Shown here piece after piece: positions 1 to 8,844 of a stretch of DNA of 64,000 bases (position 1 is the first letter of the stretch; each line of letters starts with the position of its first letter). The stretch is from RGIG8775 sp045612185. Lineage in GTDB: Bacteria > Bacillota > Clostridia > Oscillospirales > CAG-272. Position numbers and translations under genes: made by a program. The stretch is from assembly GCA_045612185.1 (NCBI GenBank), contig JAZKYO010000103.1, forward strand, positions 1 to 64,000. The letters run 5' to 3'. Under the pieces are notes generated by a model that made no database searches, had not been told where the DNA came from, and was given only the letters and a program-made list of their open reading frames with translations.

Positions 1-529
1 CGAACACAGCGGATATTCTTATGGGGAGATAAAAGACGCTTACGACGAGGTGCTTGATTTCCTTACCTTGCCGGGAAAGGACTTCGGCACGGGGGTTATG
101 AAATATTCCGAGGATGGCGCGGCGCATTTTGCCGACTGTAAGTCACTGTTTACACTGAATGCAGCCGTTCTGTTTGGTTCCGCAATAGCTATCGCTGTGT
201 TGCTCATATTGAAGAAAAATGGAATAGCAGAAAAGTATAGATTTGGAAAGTTTTCATCAGCGTTTTGGGGAGCTGTTGCAGCCATAGTTGTGCCGATAAT
301 TCTCGGGCTTATGCTCTTTATTGATTTTAACAGCGCATTTTTTGCGTTTCACACCGTCTTTTTCCCGGGAAAAGATAACTGGATTTTCAATCCAATTACC
401 GATGAAATAATTAACGTTATGCCCCCTGAATTTTTTATGAATTGCGCTATTCTTATAGCATGCGGTGTGATTTTGATTTCGGGAACGCTGATAATAACGG
501 AAGTTATACTAAACAAAAAGAAAAAATAA
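1..529 (+). CDS. DUF1461 / TIGR01906 family integral membrane protein, 5' partial
   Basis: The frame is open from base 2 at the left edge, so the start lies outside the window; an internal ATG at 50 is not the real start. The visible part carries the family's hallmarks: a YSYGEIKDAYDEVLDFL stretch, then HFADCKSLFTLN (family pattern HFxDVKxLF), then FHTVFFPGKDNWIFNP, and PPEFFMNCA before the last helix. Three hydrophobic segments can be seen, and the protein ends in a lysine-rich cytoplasmic tail. Members are Firmicute membrane proteins of unknown function. An intrinsic terminator follows directly, so this is the last gene of its transcript. Confidence 0.85.
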   Translation, partial: EHSGYSYGEIKDAYDEVLDFLTLPGKDFGTGVMKYSEDGAAHFADCKSLFTLNAAVLFGSAIAIAVLLILKKNGIAEKYRFGKFSSAFWGAVAAIVVPIILGLMLFIDFNSAFFAFHTVFFPGKDNWIFNPITDEIINVMPPEFFMNCAILIACGVILISGTLIITEVILNKKKK

Positions 530-532
530 AAT

Positions 533-558
533 AAATCCGCCTTGATTGGCGGATTTTT
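533..558 (+). terminator. Intrinsic terminator after DUF1461 gene
   Basis: Nine-base stem AAATCCGCC / GGCGGATTT around a six-base loop, followed by T residues. It lies just after the stop at 529. Confidence 0.8.
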
Positions 559-592
559 AGTTTTAAAAAAACAAATATAACAGGTTAGGCTA

Positions 593-621
593 TTGACATT
601 ATCGGCGTTTTAGTATACAAT
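593..621 (+). promoter_or_regulatory. SigA-type promoter of the MATE gene
   Basis: TTGACA at 593-598 and TACAAT at 616-621 with a 17-base spacer, about 30 bases before the start codon at 652. A GAGGTG ribosome site precedes the ATG. Confidence 0.7.
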
Positions 622-651
622 ATTTAGTGTTATTTTTTTTGAGGTGATAAA

Positions 652-2031
652 ATGAATCTGAAAAAATTCTTTGGCGATAAAAAATTCTATATGATGATTT
701 TATCTGTTGCTTTGCCAATAATGGTGCAAAACGGGATAACAAATTTTGTCAATATGCTTGACAACGTAATGGTCGGCAGACTTCAAACAGAGGCAATGTC
801 GGGAGTTACTATTGTCAATCAGTTCGTGTTTGTGTTTAATCTGCTTATTTTCGGGGCTATATCCAGCGCGGGTATATTTACCGCGCAGTTTCACGGTTTG
901 GGTGACGTTGCGGGAAAAAGAAATACGTTCAGATTTAAATTGATTATAGTTACTGTAGCATCTGCTCTTTGCGTGGCGATTTTTCTTGGAATGGACGATC
1001 AACTTGTCTCGCTTTTTTTGCACGAAAGTGAACAACAGGGTGACCTTGAGCTTACGCTAAAATACGGGAAAGAGTATCTTTCGGTTATAGTTTGGGGCTT
1101 TATTCCGTTTGCGCTTTCTCAGTCGTACGGTTCAACGCTTCGAGAAACGGGAAAAACAATTGTTCCCATGGTGGCAAGTATCGTGGCGGTTGTTGTAAAT
1201 TTGCTGTTTAATTACGTACTTATTTTCGGTCATTTCGGCGCGCCCGCAATGGGTGTGGTGGGCGCGGCAATCGCCACCGTGCTTTCCAGATTTGTAGAGC
1301 TTGTCGTAATAGCGGTTTGGACGCACCGTCATGCTAAGGAAGCTGACTTTATAATCGGGGCGTATAAATCATTTCGGATTCCTAAGAGCCTCGTATGGAG
1401 TATTGTTGTTCGTGGACTGCCGCTTATGGCAAACGAGTTTTTATGGGCGACGGGAGTTACTTTTACAAACCAATGTTATTCTTTAAGAGGCATAGGCGTA
1501 GTTGCCGCTTTAAATATCTCTACTACGTTGTCTAACGTTTTCAACGTCGTATATATGGCACTTGGTGTGGCTATATCTATCGTTGTCGGCAACCTTCTCG
1601 GTGCGGGCAAGCTTGAAGAAGCAAAGGATACCGACAGAAAAATGATAACCTTTTCGGTAGTTTGTTCGCTTGCCGTGGGACTTTTGTTGGTATCCATATC
1701 CTCTCTTTTTCCAAAAATGTACAACACGACGGACGAAGCTCGTCAGATAGCGTCCTACATGATAACGGTTTCGTCTTTGATAATGCCTGCGCACGCTTTT
1801 GCCAACGCGTCGTATTTTACCTTGCGCTCGGGCGGTCAGGTGTTTGTAACTATGTTGTTTGACAGCGTGTTTATGTGGGTTGTTGTAATCCCTACTGCCG
1901 CTATACTTGGGTATTTTACTTCGCTAAATATATTCTGGCTGTACTTAATATGTCAGTCGCTTGAAATAGTAAAAGCTATGTTTGGTCTTATACTGGTTAG
2001 ACGCGGTACTTGGGTTAAACAGCTTGTTTAA
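652..2031 (+). CDS. MATE family efflux transporter
   Basis: 459 residues with about twelve hydrophobic helices in two similar halves, the usual length and build of MatE (NorM/DinF-type) cation-coupled exporters. The N-terminal half contains the characteristic LPIMVQNGITNFVNMLDNVMVG region and later GVVGAAIATVLSRFVE. The family moves drugs, toxic metabolites or other organic compounds out of the cell in exchange for Na+ or H+; the substrate cannot be read from sequence. It is a single-gene unit with its own promoter at 593 and a terminator hairpin at 2056. The convergent neighbour is an AraC regulator. Confidence 0.9.
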   Translation: MNLKKFFGDKKFYMMILSVALPIMVQNGITNFVNMLDNVMVGRLQTEAMSGVTIVNQFVFVFNLLIFGAISSAGIFTAQFHGLGDVAGKRNTFRFKLIIVTVASALCVAIFLGMDDQLVSLFLHESEQQGDLELTLKYGKEYLSVIVWGFIPFALSQSYGSTLRETGKTIVPMVASIVAVVVNLLFNYVLIFGHFGAPAMGVVGAAIATVLSRFVELVVIAVWTHRHAKEADFIIGAYKSFRIPKSLVWSIVVRGLPLMANEFLWATGVTFTNQCYSLRGIGVVAALNISTTLSNVFNVVYMALGVAISIVVGNLLGAGKLEEAKDTDRKMITFSVVCSLAVGLLLVSISSLFPKMYNTTDEARQIASYMITVSSLIMPAHAFANASYFTLRSGGQVFVTMLFDSVFMWVVVIPTAAILGYFTSLNIFWLYLICQSLEIVKAMFGLILVRRGTWVKQLV

Positions 2032-2055
2032 ATGATAAAGAAGAATAGATAATAA

Positions 2056-2087
2056 AAGAACCGTCTTGCTTAAGACGGTTCTTTAAA
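2056..2087 (+). terminator. Terminator after MATE gene, overlapping the AraC 3' end
   Basis: Thirteen-base stem AAAGAACCGTCTT / AAGACGGTTCTTT with a short loop. The right arm begins inside the last codons of the convergent AraC gene (stop at 2070-2072), so the hairpin serves the plus-strand gene and is partly coding on the minus strand. Confidence 0.7.
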
Positions 2088-2948
2088 CTTGCTTCTGTAT
2101 TCCGACGGCTTTCTGCCCGTAGCACTTTTAAACGCGCGGTTAAAGTGGGATATATTGTTGAATCCGCATTCGAGCGAAATTTCAAGTATGCTTTTGGGTG
2201 TTTTTTCAAGAAGATTGCGTGCCATGTGTATTCGTTTAAGCCCGATATATTCCCACGGCGATAGACCGTTCAGCTTTTTGAATACGGTACAAAAATAAGT
2301 TCTGCTCATATTTGCGTTAAAGGCTATGTCGTCGAGAGAAAGGTCAGCGGTTATGTTGTCATCAATATAACGTAAAGCCGCCTCCATATCGTTAAGCCTG
2401 CCAACGCGCACGCTTTGCGCGGGTGTTTCTTTGTTGTAGCGGCGAGAGAGCAGAACGAGAATCTCAAAAAGGTAAGAACGTGCCATAATATCGTACCCCG
2501 TGTTTGCTTGGGACATCTCGTTTTTTATCTTTTTGATTATTTCGGAAATTTGAGCCGAAAGAGGATCGCTTGCTTCAATGCGCTTTAAATAATCATTGTC
2601 TCTGTTAAAAAACGGGTCAAGCAAAGCGTTGTCAAAAATTCCGCTTTGAGGAGACCAGATATATCTCGGCTCGCAATGAATGTTAAGTAAAACCATAGGC
2701 TCGTGAATTTCGTATATCCAATGAACTTCATTTGTTCCAAACACAAAAACGTCCCCCTTGTTTACTTCAACGTCGTTTCCATGTATGCGATACATTCCCT
2801 GTCCCGAGGCTATATATGATATTTCAATTGCCGTGTGATGATGCTCTGTAAAATTGCGCCTTACAAACGTAGGATTGGACTCATAAAGCCTGAAAAGTCC
2901 GTTTTCCAGCCTGTAATCGGCGCTTATCACTCTTATCTGGTTTTCCAT
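2070..2948 (-). CDS. AraC family transcriptional regulator (cupin N-terminus)
   Basis: 292 residues. The N-terminal 150 residues form an AraC-type cupin ligand domain (HHHTAIEISYIASG, then NKGDVFVFGTNEVHWI). The C-terminal 100 residues carry the double helix-turn-helix (SLDDIAFNANMSRTYFCTVFKK and SILEISLECGFNNISHFNRAFK). It is transcribed divergently from the five-gene sugar operon starting at 3081, with a 132-base shared control region, so it is probably that operon's sugar-responsive activator. The inducer is unknown. Confidence 0.9.
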   Translation of the reverse strand: MENQIRVISADYRLENGLFRLYESNPTFVRRNFTEHHHTAIEISYIASGQGMYRIHGNDVEVNKGDVFVFGTNEVHWIYEIHEPMVLLNIHCEPRYIWSPQSGIFDNALLDPFFNRDNDYLKRIEASDPLSAQISEIIKKIKNEMSQANTGYDIMARSYLFEILVLLSRRYNKETPAQSVRVGRLNDMEAALRYIDDNITADLSLDDIAFNANMSRTYFCTVFKKLNGLSPWEYIGLKRIHMARNLLEKTPKSILEISLECGFNNISHFNRAFKSATGRKPSEYRSKFKEPS

Positions 2949-2997
2949 AATGCCGCTCCAAATCGAAATATAGTGTAATAAAATCGTAATATTGTGC

Positions 2998-3026
2998 TTG
3001 AAATAATCTGATTTTAGGTATATACT
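2998..3026 (+). promoter_or_regulatory. Putative promoter of the 3081-8737 operon
   Basis: TTGAAA at 2998-3003 and TATACT at 3021-3026, 17 bases apart, in the divergent region between the AraC gene and the dehydratase gene. The weak -35 fits an activator-dependent promoter. Confidence 0.45.
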
Positions 3027-3080
3027 GAAAGTACAAAAATGTAACTGTATATATTATGCAACAAAGAAAGGATTTTGTCA

Positions 3081-4466
3081 ATGGAAAATTCCAAAAATTT
3101 TAAGACGATTAATGAAATGATTAGTGAAAACGTCAACGTTTGCTCCAATCCAAGCGAACTCAAAATTACTGATATAAGGGTTTGTAATATTACGGGTGCC
3201 CCCAAGCATTGTCCGCTTATTAAGATTTATACCAATCAAGGACTTGTTGGATACGGCGAGGTTCGTGACGCCTCCAGTGCCACCTATGCGCTTATGCTCA
3301 AAAGCCGTCTTATAGGCGAGAATCCCTGCAACGTTGATAAGCTGTTCAGACGAATCAAGCAGTTTGGCGGTCCCTCCCGTCAGGGCGGTGGAGTTTCGGG
3401 TATCGAAATTGCGCTTTGGGACCTGGCAGGAAAGGCATGGGGCGTTCCGCTCTGGCAGATGCTCGGAGGTAAATTCCGTGATAAAGTAAGAGTGTATGGA
3501 GACACCGATGTTGATGGTAAGCATACAGGAACTGATATGGGACACGCAATTCAAAAGCGTATAGATATGGGCTTCTCCATAGTAAAAATGGACTTGGGCA
3601 TTGAGTTGCTTTACGATGAGCCCGGTACTCTCAACGCCCCACTCGGTATGCTTGAGGATATGCAGAAGTATTCCATGAAAGCTATTCAGCATCAGAGCGG
3701 ATCTATTGATATGGATATGATGCTTGGCAAAAACTACGAGGTGTTTACCATTCCTCATTACGCTACGGGAATACGCATTACCGAAAAGGGAATGGATATG
3801 CTTGAGGATTACGTAAAGCAGGTGCGTGACGTGGTCGGATATGAAGTACCGCTTGCTATCGACCATTTCGGACACGTGGCTATGGAGGACTGCATAAAGT
3901 TCGCTAAACGCCTTGAAAAATATAATATCGCATGGCTTGAGGATATACAGCCATGGCATCTTACAAAGCATTACGAACAGATTTCTGCGGCTTGTAATGT
4001 TCCTCTTGCAACAGGCGAGGATATTTACCTTGCTAAGAATTTTGAGCCTCTTATGAAGAATCACGCGGTGTCTCTCGTTCATCCCGACCTTCTTACCATA
4101 GGCGGTGCGCTTGAAACCAAGAAGCTTGGCGATATGTGCGAAACCTACGGTGTGGCAATGGCTATACATATGGCTGAAAGCCCCATCGCTTGCATGGCGG
4201 CAATCCACACAGCGGCGGCAATTCAGAACGTGCTTGCGGTTGAGTTCCATTCAGTTGATATTCCTTGGTGGAACGACCTTGCAAACGGTATTGATAACCC
4301 GCTTTTCAAGAACGGATTCGTAGACGTTCCCAATACCCCCGGTATAGGCATCGAGTCGCTTAACGAGGAGCTTATAGCGGAGCATATTCACCCAAAATTC
4401 CCCGGACAGTGGGAGCCTACCGACAACTGGAACGGCGAGTGGGCTAACGACAGAGAATGGAGCTGA
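3081..4466 (+). CDS. Mandelate racemase/muconate lactonizing-type acid-sugar dehydratase (enolase superfamily)
   Basis: 461 residues. The ATG at 3081 is preferred over an in-frame TTG at 3075 because AAAGGA lies eight bases before it. The barrel has a KMD motif (K169, D171), metal ligands D261 (AIDHFG), E287 (WLEDIQPW) and E313 (TGEDIY), H363 (AIHMAES) and E388 (VEFHSVD), the pattern of the MR subgroup. Enzymes of this subgroup abstract the proton alpha to a carboxylate and mostly dehydrate aldonic acids to 2-keto-3-deoxy acids. First gene of an operon with an SDR and a lactonase, which together would oxidise a sugar, open the lactone and dehydrate the acid. The substrate cannot be assigned. 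Confidence 0.85.
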   Translation: MENSKNFKTINEMISENVNVCSNPSELKITDIRVCNITGAPKHCPLIKIYTNQGLVGYGEVRDASSATYALMLKSRLIGENPCNVDKLFRRIKQFGGPSRQGGGVSGIEIALWDLAGKAWGVPLWQMLGGKFRDKVRVYGDTDVDGKHTGTDMGHAIQKRIDMGFSIVKMDLGIELLYDEPGTLNAPLGMLEDMQKYSMKAIQHQSGSIDMDMMLGKNYEVFTIPHYATGIRITEKGMDMLEDYVKQVRDVVGYEVPLAIDHFGHVAMEDCIKFAKRLEKYNIAWLEDIQPWHLTKHYEQISAACNVPLATGEDIYLAKNFEPLMKNHAVSLVHPDLLTIGGALETKKLGDMCETYGVAMAIHMAESPIACMAAIHTAAAIQNVLAVEFHSVDIPWWNDLANGIDNPLFKNGFVDVPNTPGIGIESLNEELIAEHIHPKFPGQWEPTDNWNGEWANDREWS

Positions 4467-4470
4467 TAAA

Positions 4471-5199
4471 ATGTTTGATTTGACAGGAAAAAAAGCGCTT
4501 GTAACAGGTTCTACCCAAGGAATCGGATTTGCTATCGCAAAAGCTTTTCACGAAGCGGGGGCAGAGGTTTGGATACACGGCGCGACAAGCGAAGAAAAAT
4601 GCAAAAAGGCTGTGGCTGAGATAGGCTGTAAAAACTACGTGGTAAAAAATCTTGCCGATAAAGACTGTGCTGACTATATATATAACGTTACAGGTGACCT
4701 TGACATTGTGGTGCTTAACGCAAGCGTTCAATACAGAAAGCATTGGGATGAGATAACACGTGACGAGCTTGATACACAGATGGCGGTAAATTTTGCGGCT
4801 ACTCTTGCTCTTATGCAGAAGTATTTTCCGCATATGAAGGCACAGAATTTCGGACGTATAGTAACTGTTGGAAGCGTTCAACAGTATAAGCCCCACGTAG
4901 ATATGGCGGTATACGCCGCAAGCAAGGACGCGCAAATGAGCATTGTCAGAAACGTGGCAAAGCAGGTTGCACCCTACGGAATTACCGTAAATAATCTTTG
5001 CCCGGGTGTAATAGCTACCCCAAGAAACGACGCGGCGCTTTCTGATCCGGAATACAGCAAAAAAGTTATGGAAGGCATACCCGCGGGATATGCAGGTGTT
5101 GCCGAGGATTGCGCGCCGGCGGCACTCTTCCTTTGCTCGGAAGAAGCGAGATACGTAACAGGCAGTGAGATAATAGTTGACGGTGGAATGCACTTATAA
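4471..5199 (+). CDS. SDR family NAD(P)-dependent oxidoreductase
   Basis: 242-residue classical short-chain dehydrogenase. The cofactor motif is TGSTQGIG (residues 12-19), the NAS structural motif is at 83-85, and the catalytic residues are S135, Y148 and K152 (YAASK). It ends with the usual VTGSEIIVDGGMHL. It starts four bases after the dehydratase stop, so the two are translationally linked. From context the likely role is oxidation of a free sugar at C1 to a lactone, or oxidation or reduction of a sugar acid; sequence alone does not decide which. Confidence 0.85.
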   Translation: MFDLTGKKALVTGSTQGIGFAIAKAFHEAGAEVWIHGATSEEKCKKAVAEIGCKNYVVKNLADKDCADYIYNVTGDLDIVVLNASVQYRKHWDEITRDELDTQMAVNFAATLALMQKYFPHMKAQNFGRIVTVGSVQQYKPHVDMAVYAASKDAQMSIVRNVAKQVAPYGITVNNLCPGVIATPRNDAALSDPEYSKKVMEGIPAGYAGVAEDCAPAALFLCSEEARYVTGSEIIVDGGMHL

Positions 5200-5216
5200 T
5201 TTTGGAGGAAAAAATT

Positions 5217-6545
5217 ATGACTAAACAAGAACTCAGAGATCTTTGGCTGAAATATGCCGCTGAACAAAAAGATGTGCTTGATGGCAGAGTGAAAGAGGAT
5301 ATTGAAAAGTATCGCAAGGGTGACTGCCGGCTTTGCTTTAAAGATAAAGACGGCAAACCTGTTGTTGGCAAAAAGGTAAAAATAAGTCAGCTTTCTCACG
5401 ATTTCAAATACGGCGCAAATATTTTTATGCTTGACGAATTTGAAAAAGAGGAGTATAATATAAGATACCGCGAGGAATTTAAAAAATATTTCAACCTCGC
5501 CACAGTACCTTTCTATTGGGACGGTCTTGAACCCGAGGAGGGCAAGCCGAGATATGATAAAAACAGTCCAAAGGTATACCGCCGACCCGCTCCCGATTTG
5601 TGCGTGGAATACTGCAACGAAAACGGTGTTCTTCCTAAGCTCCACTGTCTCGTGTATGACAAGTTTATTCCTACGTGGCTTCCTCTTGACGATATGGAGG
5701 CTATGGAAAAGCTTTATGAAAAGCGTTTTGCCGAAATATCCGAAAGATACGCCGGCAAGCTCTATGAGGTGGAGGTTCTCAACGAGATTCTTTGCGAGTG
5801 GGAATGGAAATTCAAGAGTGCCGTAAGCCGTAAACGCGATATAATCGAATGGTCTTTCGGACTTGCGAGAAAGTATTTCAAGAATGATACTCTCGTCATC
5901 AATGAAGCAAATCCCATAAAGGCAATCGCCGAAAGAGGATACAGAAATTCTTATTTTATGATGCTTGACGCTGCGCTTAAGGGCGGTGTTTCCATAGACA
6001 AAATCGGACTTCAGCATCATATCTTTACAGGAGCCAACACAGATACCGACGAAGGTTATGAAAATGCATTGAAGAAAGGGGAATATGCCCAATTCAATCC
6101 CAAGGTGATCTTTGACGCCCTCGACAAATTTGCCGAGTTTGGTAAACCTCTTGAGATTACTGAGATAACCGTTCCCACATTTGGTGACACCGAGGAGGAC
6201 GAGCTTTTGCAGGCTGATCTTCTTGACCTTATTTATTCATGCTTCTTCAGCCACCCTGCGGTTGAAAACGTGGTATATTGGAATCTTCCCGAGGGGTACG
6301 CTCATATTACCAAAATTCCCGGTCGTATCTGGAATGAAAACAGATGCCGCGGCGGTCTTTTCCACCATGATATGACGCCCAAAAAGTCGGCTGAGCGTAT
6401 GTACGAGATGTTTAACAAGAGGTGGCACACAGACCTTGAGCTTACTACCGATGAAAACGGTTGCGTTGAATTCAGAGGCTTTTATGGTGATTATAAGGCC
6501 GAACTTGACGGAGAGGTAAGTAATTTTTCTATTCATAAAAAATAA
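5217..6545 (+). CDS. Glycoside hydrolase family 10-type enzyme (endo-1,4-beta-xylanase-like), no signal peptide
   Basis: 442 residues from the ATG at 5217; GGAGG sits eight bases upstream, which beats the in-frame TTG at 5202. After a small N-terminal beta domain the TIM barrel shows the GH10 pattern: FYWDGLEPEEG near residue 100, the acid/base E190 in VEVLNE, LQHHIF near 267, and the nucleophile E316 in ITEITVPT. GH10 enzymes cleave beta-1,4-xylan chains with retention. No signal peptide or binding module is visible, so it should act inside the cell on short xylo-oligosaccharides or aryl xylosides. Third gene of the operon. Confidence 0.75.
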   Translation: MTKQELRDLWLKYAAEQKDVLDGRVKEDIEKYRKGDCRLCFKDKDGKPVVGKKVKISQLSHDFKYGANIFMLDEFEKEEYNIRYREEFKKYFNLATVPFYWDGLEPEEGKPRYDKNSPKVYRRPAPDLCVEYCNENGVLPKLHCLVYDKFIPTWLPLDDMEAMEKLYEKRFAEISERYAGKLYEVEVLNEILCEWEWKFKSAVSRKRDIIEWSFGLARKYFKNDTLVINEANPIKAIAERGYRNSYFMMLDAALKGGVSIDKIGLQHHIFTGANTDTDEGYENALKKGEYAQFNPKVIFDALDKFAEFGKPLEITEITVPTFGDTEEDELLQADLLDLIYSCFFSHPAVENVVYWNLPEGYAHITKIPGRIWNENRCRGGLFHHDMTPKKSAERMYEMFNKRWHTDLELTTDENGCVEFRGFYGDYKAELDGEVSNFSIHKK

Positions 6546-6556
6546 GGAGTTCTAGT

Positions 6557-7777
6557 ATGTCCGAAAAGGTTAAAAGTTACATACACACACATTGGAACGA
6601 TTGTGTAAAAGAAAATAGAGAGGATAGCGATACTTTAATAGGTATGCCTTATCCCTATACCGTTCCTTCTGTGGGATTTTTTGATGAAATGTATTATTGG
6701 GATACATTTTTTACCAATAAAGGTCTTGAAGTATCAGGAAGATGCGATCAGGTAAAATACAATACCGATAATATGCTTTATATGGTTGAAAAATATGGCT
6801 TTATGCCTAACGGAAACCGAACTTATTATCTTACACGTTCACAGCCCCCGTTCCTTTCTGCAATGGTTTACGACGTATATCGACACTATAAAGATAAGGC
6901 TTGGCTTCGCGGTGCGTATCTTACTCTCAAAAAGGAATATAATTTCTGGATGACCAAGCGAATAGCCCCCAATGGGCTTAACGTATACGGCTCTCATAAT
7001 TATACCGACAGACTTCTTGAATATTCGGCGGGGCAGCTTGGAAAGCGCGTCGGATTTATGCCCGAGGGAAATATTGGCGATTTGGGATACCATACTCTCG
7101 CTGTGTGTGAAAGCGGATGGGATATCTGTTCAAGATGGGGATTTGAGCTTTATAATTACAACCCTGTCGATTTAAATTCTCTGATGTATCTGTTTGAAAA
7201 TAATATGCAATATTTTTCCGCGGAGCTTGGTGCTGAAGAGGAAGAGACTTGGGCTAAGGCTGCTGAAAAACGCAAGGCACTTATGCTTGAATATATGGAT
7301 AACGGAGAGGGATTGTTGCTTGACTACAATTTTAAAAGCAATACTCGTAGTGAGGTCTTCTCGGTAGCATCTTATTATCCTATGTTCGTAGGTCTTGTTG
7401 ATGGCAACAGGGCTGAAAAGTTGGTTGAAAGCCTTTCCAGACTTGAAACAAAATACGGTATTCTTACCACCGAAAATAATATTATAAAGGGAGCGTATCA
7501 GTGGGGCTATCCAAACGGCTGGGCTTGCCTTCAGTATATAACTTTTTTTGCGTTGCAAAAATACGGATTTAAGGAAGATGCGTGCCGTATCGCCCAAAAA
7601 TATATTGATCTTGTAGATAAGGTGTTCGACAAAACACATAATCTTTGGGAAAAATATAACGTTATAGACGGTAGTATCGACGTCGTTGATGAATATAAAA
7701 TGCCTACTATGATGGGCTGGAGCGCCGGTGTATATCTGGCGGCAACAGAGCTTATTGAAAACGGAACAATGCTGTAA
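6557..7777 (+). CDS. GH37 (trehalase) family-like glycosidase
   Basis: 406 residues with AAGGAG before the ATG. Family landmarks run in order: FFDEMYYWDTFF (41-52), matching trehalase signature 1; ESGWDICSRWG with the probable acid D189; QWGYPNGWACLQY near 315-327, matching signature 2 (QWDxPxGW); and DEYKMPTMMGWSAGVYLA at the C-terminus, matching the EYxxQxGFGWTNG block. It is shorter than typical trehalases (about 500-550 residues) and the signatures are altered, so the substrate may be another alpha-glycoside. It lies in an operon with GH10 and sugar-oxidation genes, which does not particularly suggest trehalose. Confidence 0.65.
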   Translation: MSEKVKSYIHTHWNDCVKENREDSDTLIGMPYPYTVPSVGFFDEMYYWDTFFTNKGLEVSGRCDQVKYNTDNMLYMVEKYGFMPNGNRTYYLTRSQPPFLSAMVYDVYRHYKDKAWLRGAYLTLKKEYNFWMTKRIAPNGLNVYGSHNYTDRLLEYSAGQLGKRVGFMPEGNIGDLGYHTLAVCESGWDICSRWGFELYNYNPVDLNSLMYLFENNMQYFSAELGAEEEETWAKAAEKRKALMLEYMDNGEGLLLDYNFKSNTRSEVFSVASYYPMFVGLVDGNRAEKLVESLSRLETKYGILTTENNIIKGAYQWGYPNGWACLQYITFFALQKYGFKEDACRIAQKYIDLVDKVFDKTHNLWEKYNVIDGSIDVVDEYKMPTMMGWSAGVYLAATELIENGTML

Positions 7778-7786
7778 GGAGACAAT

Positions 7787-8737
7787 ATGAAACACCTGTA
7801 TTTTTGTGCCTGCACAGAGGACGGCGGAATTTATCATTATACCCTTGAAAACGAAGTCTTTACTTTTTGCGAAAAGGTTGACCTCGATAAGCCAATGTAT
7901 ATTGCTATTGAGGGGAATAAAGCCTACGTCATACTTAAAGAAACCGACACTAAAACAAAGTTTGGCGGAGCGTTGTCTTTTGATATTGATGAATGCGGAA
8001 AACTTGTAAATCCTACTGAGATCGTTTCGTCTAATGGTATAGTGCCTTGTCACTTGTCTGTGGTAAACGGAACTGTGTATACCGTAAACTACCTTTCAGG
8101 TAACGTTGTTAAGCTTCCCGATACGGTTTCAACTCACAGTGGAAAAGGTCCTCACCCTACACGTCAGACTGAGGCACATACACACTTTGTCTCGACTACC
8201 CCCGACAAAAAATATCTGCTTTGCACCGACTTGGGTATTGATAGCATATTTACTTATACTCCCGAACTTGAACAGGTTTCGGTTGCAAAAGTGCCCGAGG
8301 GATACGGCGCGCGTCATCTCGCGTTTTCGGAGGACGGGAAGTTAGTTTATTGCGTAAACGAGCTTGTTTCTTCGGTCAGTGTGTTTGATTACGACGACGG
8401 AAAACTCACCTATCTTGACACGTATGATTGTCTGCCGGACTTTAAAGAAAAAAATACTGCGGCTGCAATTCGCGTAAAAGGGAAGTATCTCTATATTTCC
8501 AATCGCGGTGCTGATACGGTAACACGGCTTGAAATTGACGGCAAAAAGCTTCGCTTGCTTGAAAACACCGATTGTGGCGGTAAAAATCCGCGCGATTTCC
8601 TTATAGTAGATGACTTGCTTCTTTGTACCAATGAGTTTACCGACGACGTAACAGTTCTCAAGCTTGTCGATGGCAAGCCGATTCTTACCGAAACCAAACT
8701 CAATATGCCCAACCCGCTTTGCGTGGTTGCAAGGTGA
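7787..8737 (+). CDS. Lactonase family (YbhE/Pgl-type) seven-bladed beta-propeller protein
   Basis: 316 residues of repeated blades, with family features such as CHLSVVNGTVYTVNYLSGNV, HTHFVSTTPDKKYLLCTDLG, ARHLAFSEDGKLVYCVNEL and FLYISNRG-like motifs. The founding member hydrolyses 6-phosphogluconolactone; relatives open other sugar lactones. It is the fifth gene of the operon, nine bases after the GH37-like gene. With the SDR and the dehydratase it would complete oxidation, lactone opening and dehydration of a sugar. A structural propeller with another activity cannot be excluded. Confidence 0.8.
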   Translation: MKHLYFCACTEDGGIYHYTLENEVFTFCEKVDLDKPMYIAIEGNKAYVILKETDTKTKFGGALSFDIDECGKLVNPTEIVSSNGIVPCHLSVVNGTVYTVNYLSGNVVKLPDTVSTHSGKGPHPTRQTEAHTHFVSTTPDKKYLLCTDLGIDSIFTYTPELEQVSVAKVPEGYGARHLAFSEDGKLVYCVNELVSSVSVFDYDDGKLTYLDTYDCLPDFKEKNTAAAIRVKGKYLYISNRGADTVTRLEIDGKKLRLLENTDCGGKNPRDFLIVDDLLLCTNEFTDDVTVLKLVDGKPILTETKLNMPNPLCVVAR

Positions 8738-8774
8738 AATTCAAAATACCCGAGGTGCAAAATTTATTTCAATA

Positions 8775-8804
8775 TTGACAAGTGATGAGAGAGCATGATA
8801 TAAT
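8775..8804 (+). promoter_or_regulatory. SigA-type promoter of the GH28-like gene
   Basis: TTGACA at 8775-8780 and TATAAT at 8799-8804 with an 18-base spacer. It lies between the lactonase stop and the GH28-like start, so the latter can be expressed apart from the upstream operon. No terminator hairpin separates them. Confidence 0.75.
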
Positions 8805-8844
8805 ATGGATATATTCAAACGAGAACGGTAAGGAGGATTTTTCT

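Noticed and set aside
3078..4250. A 390-codon open frame on the minus strand
   Set aside because: It lies entirely antisense to the enolase-superfamily gene, has no ribosome site, and its product has a cysteine/histidine-rich, low-sense composition typical of a reversed gene.
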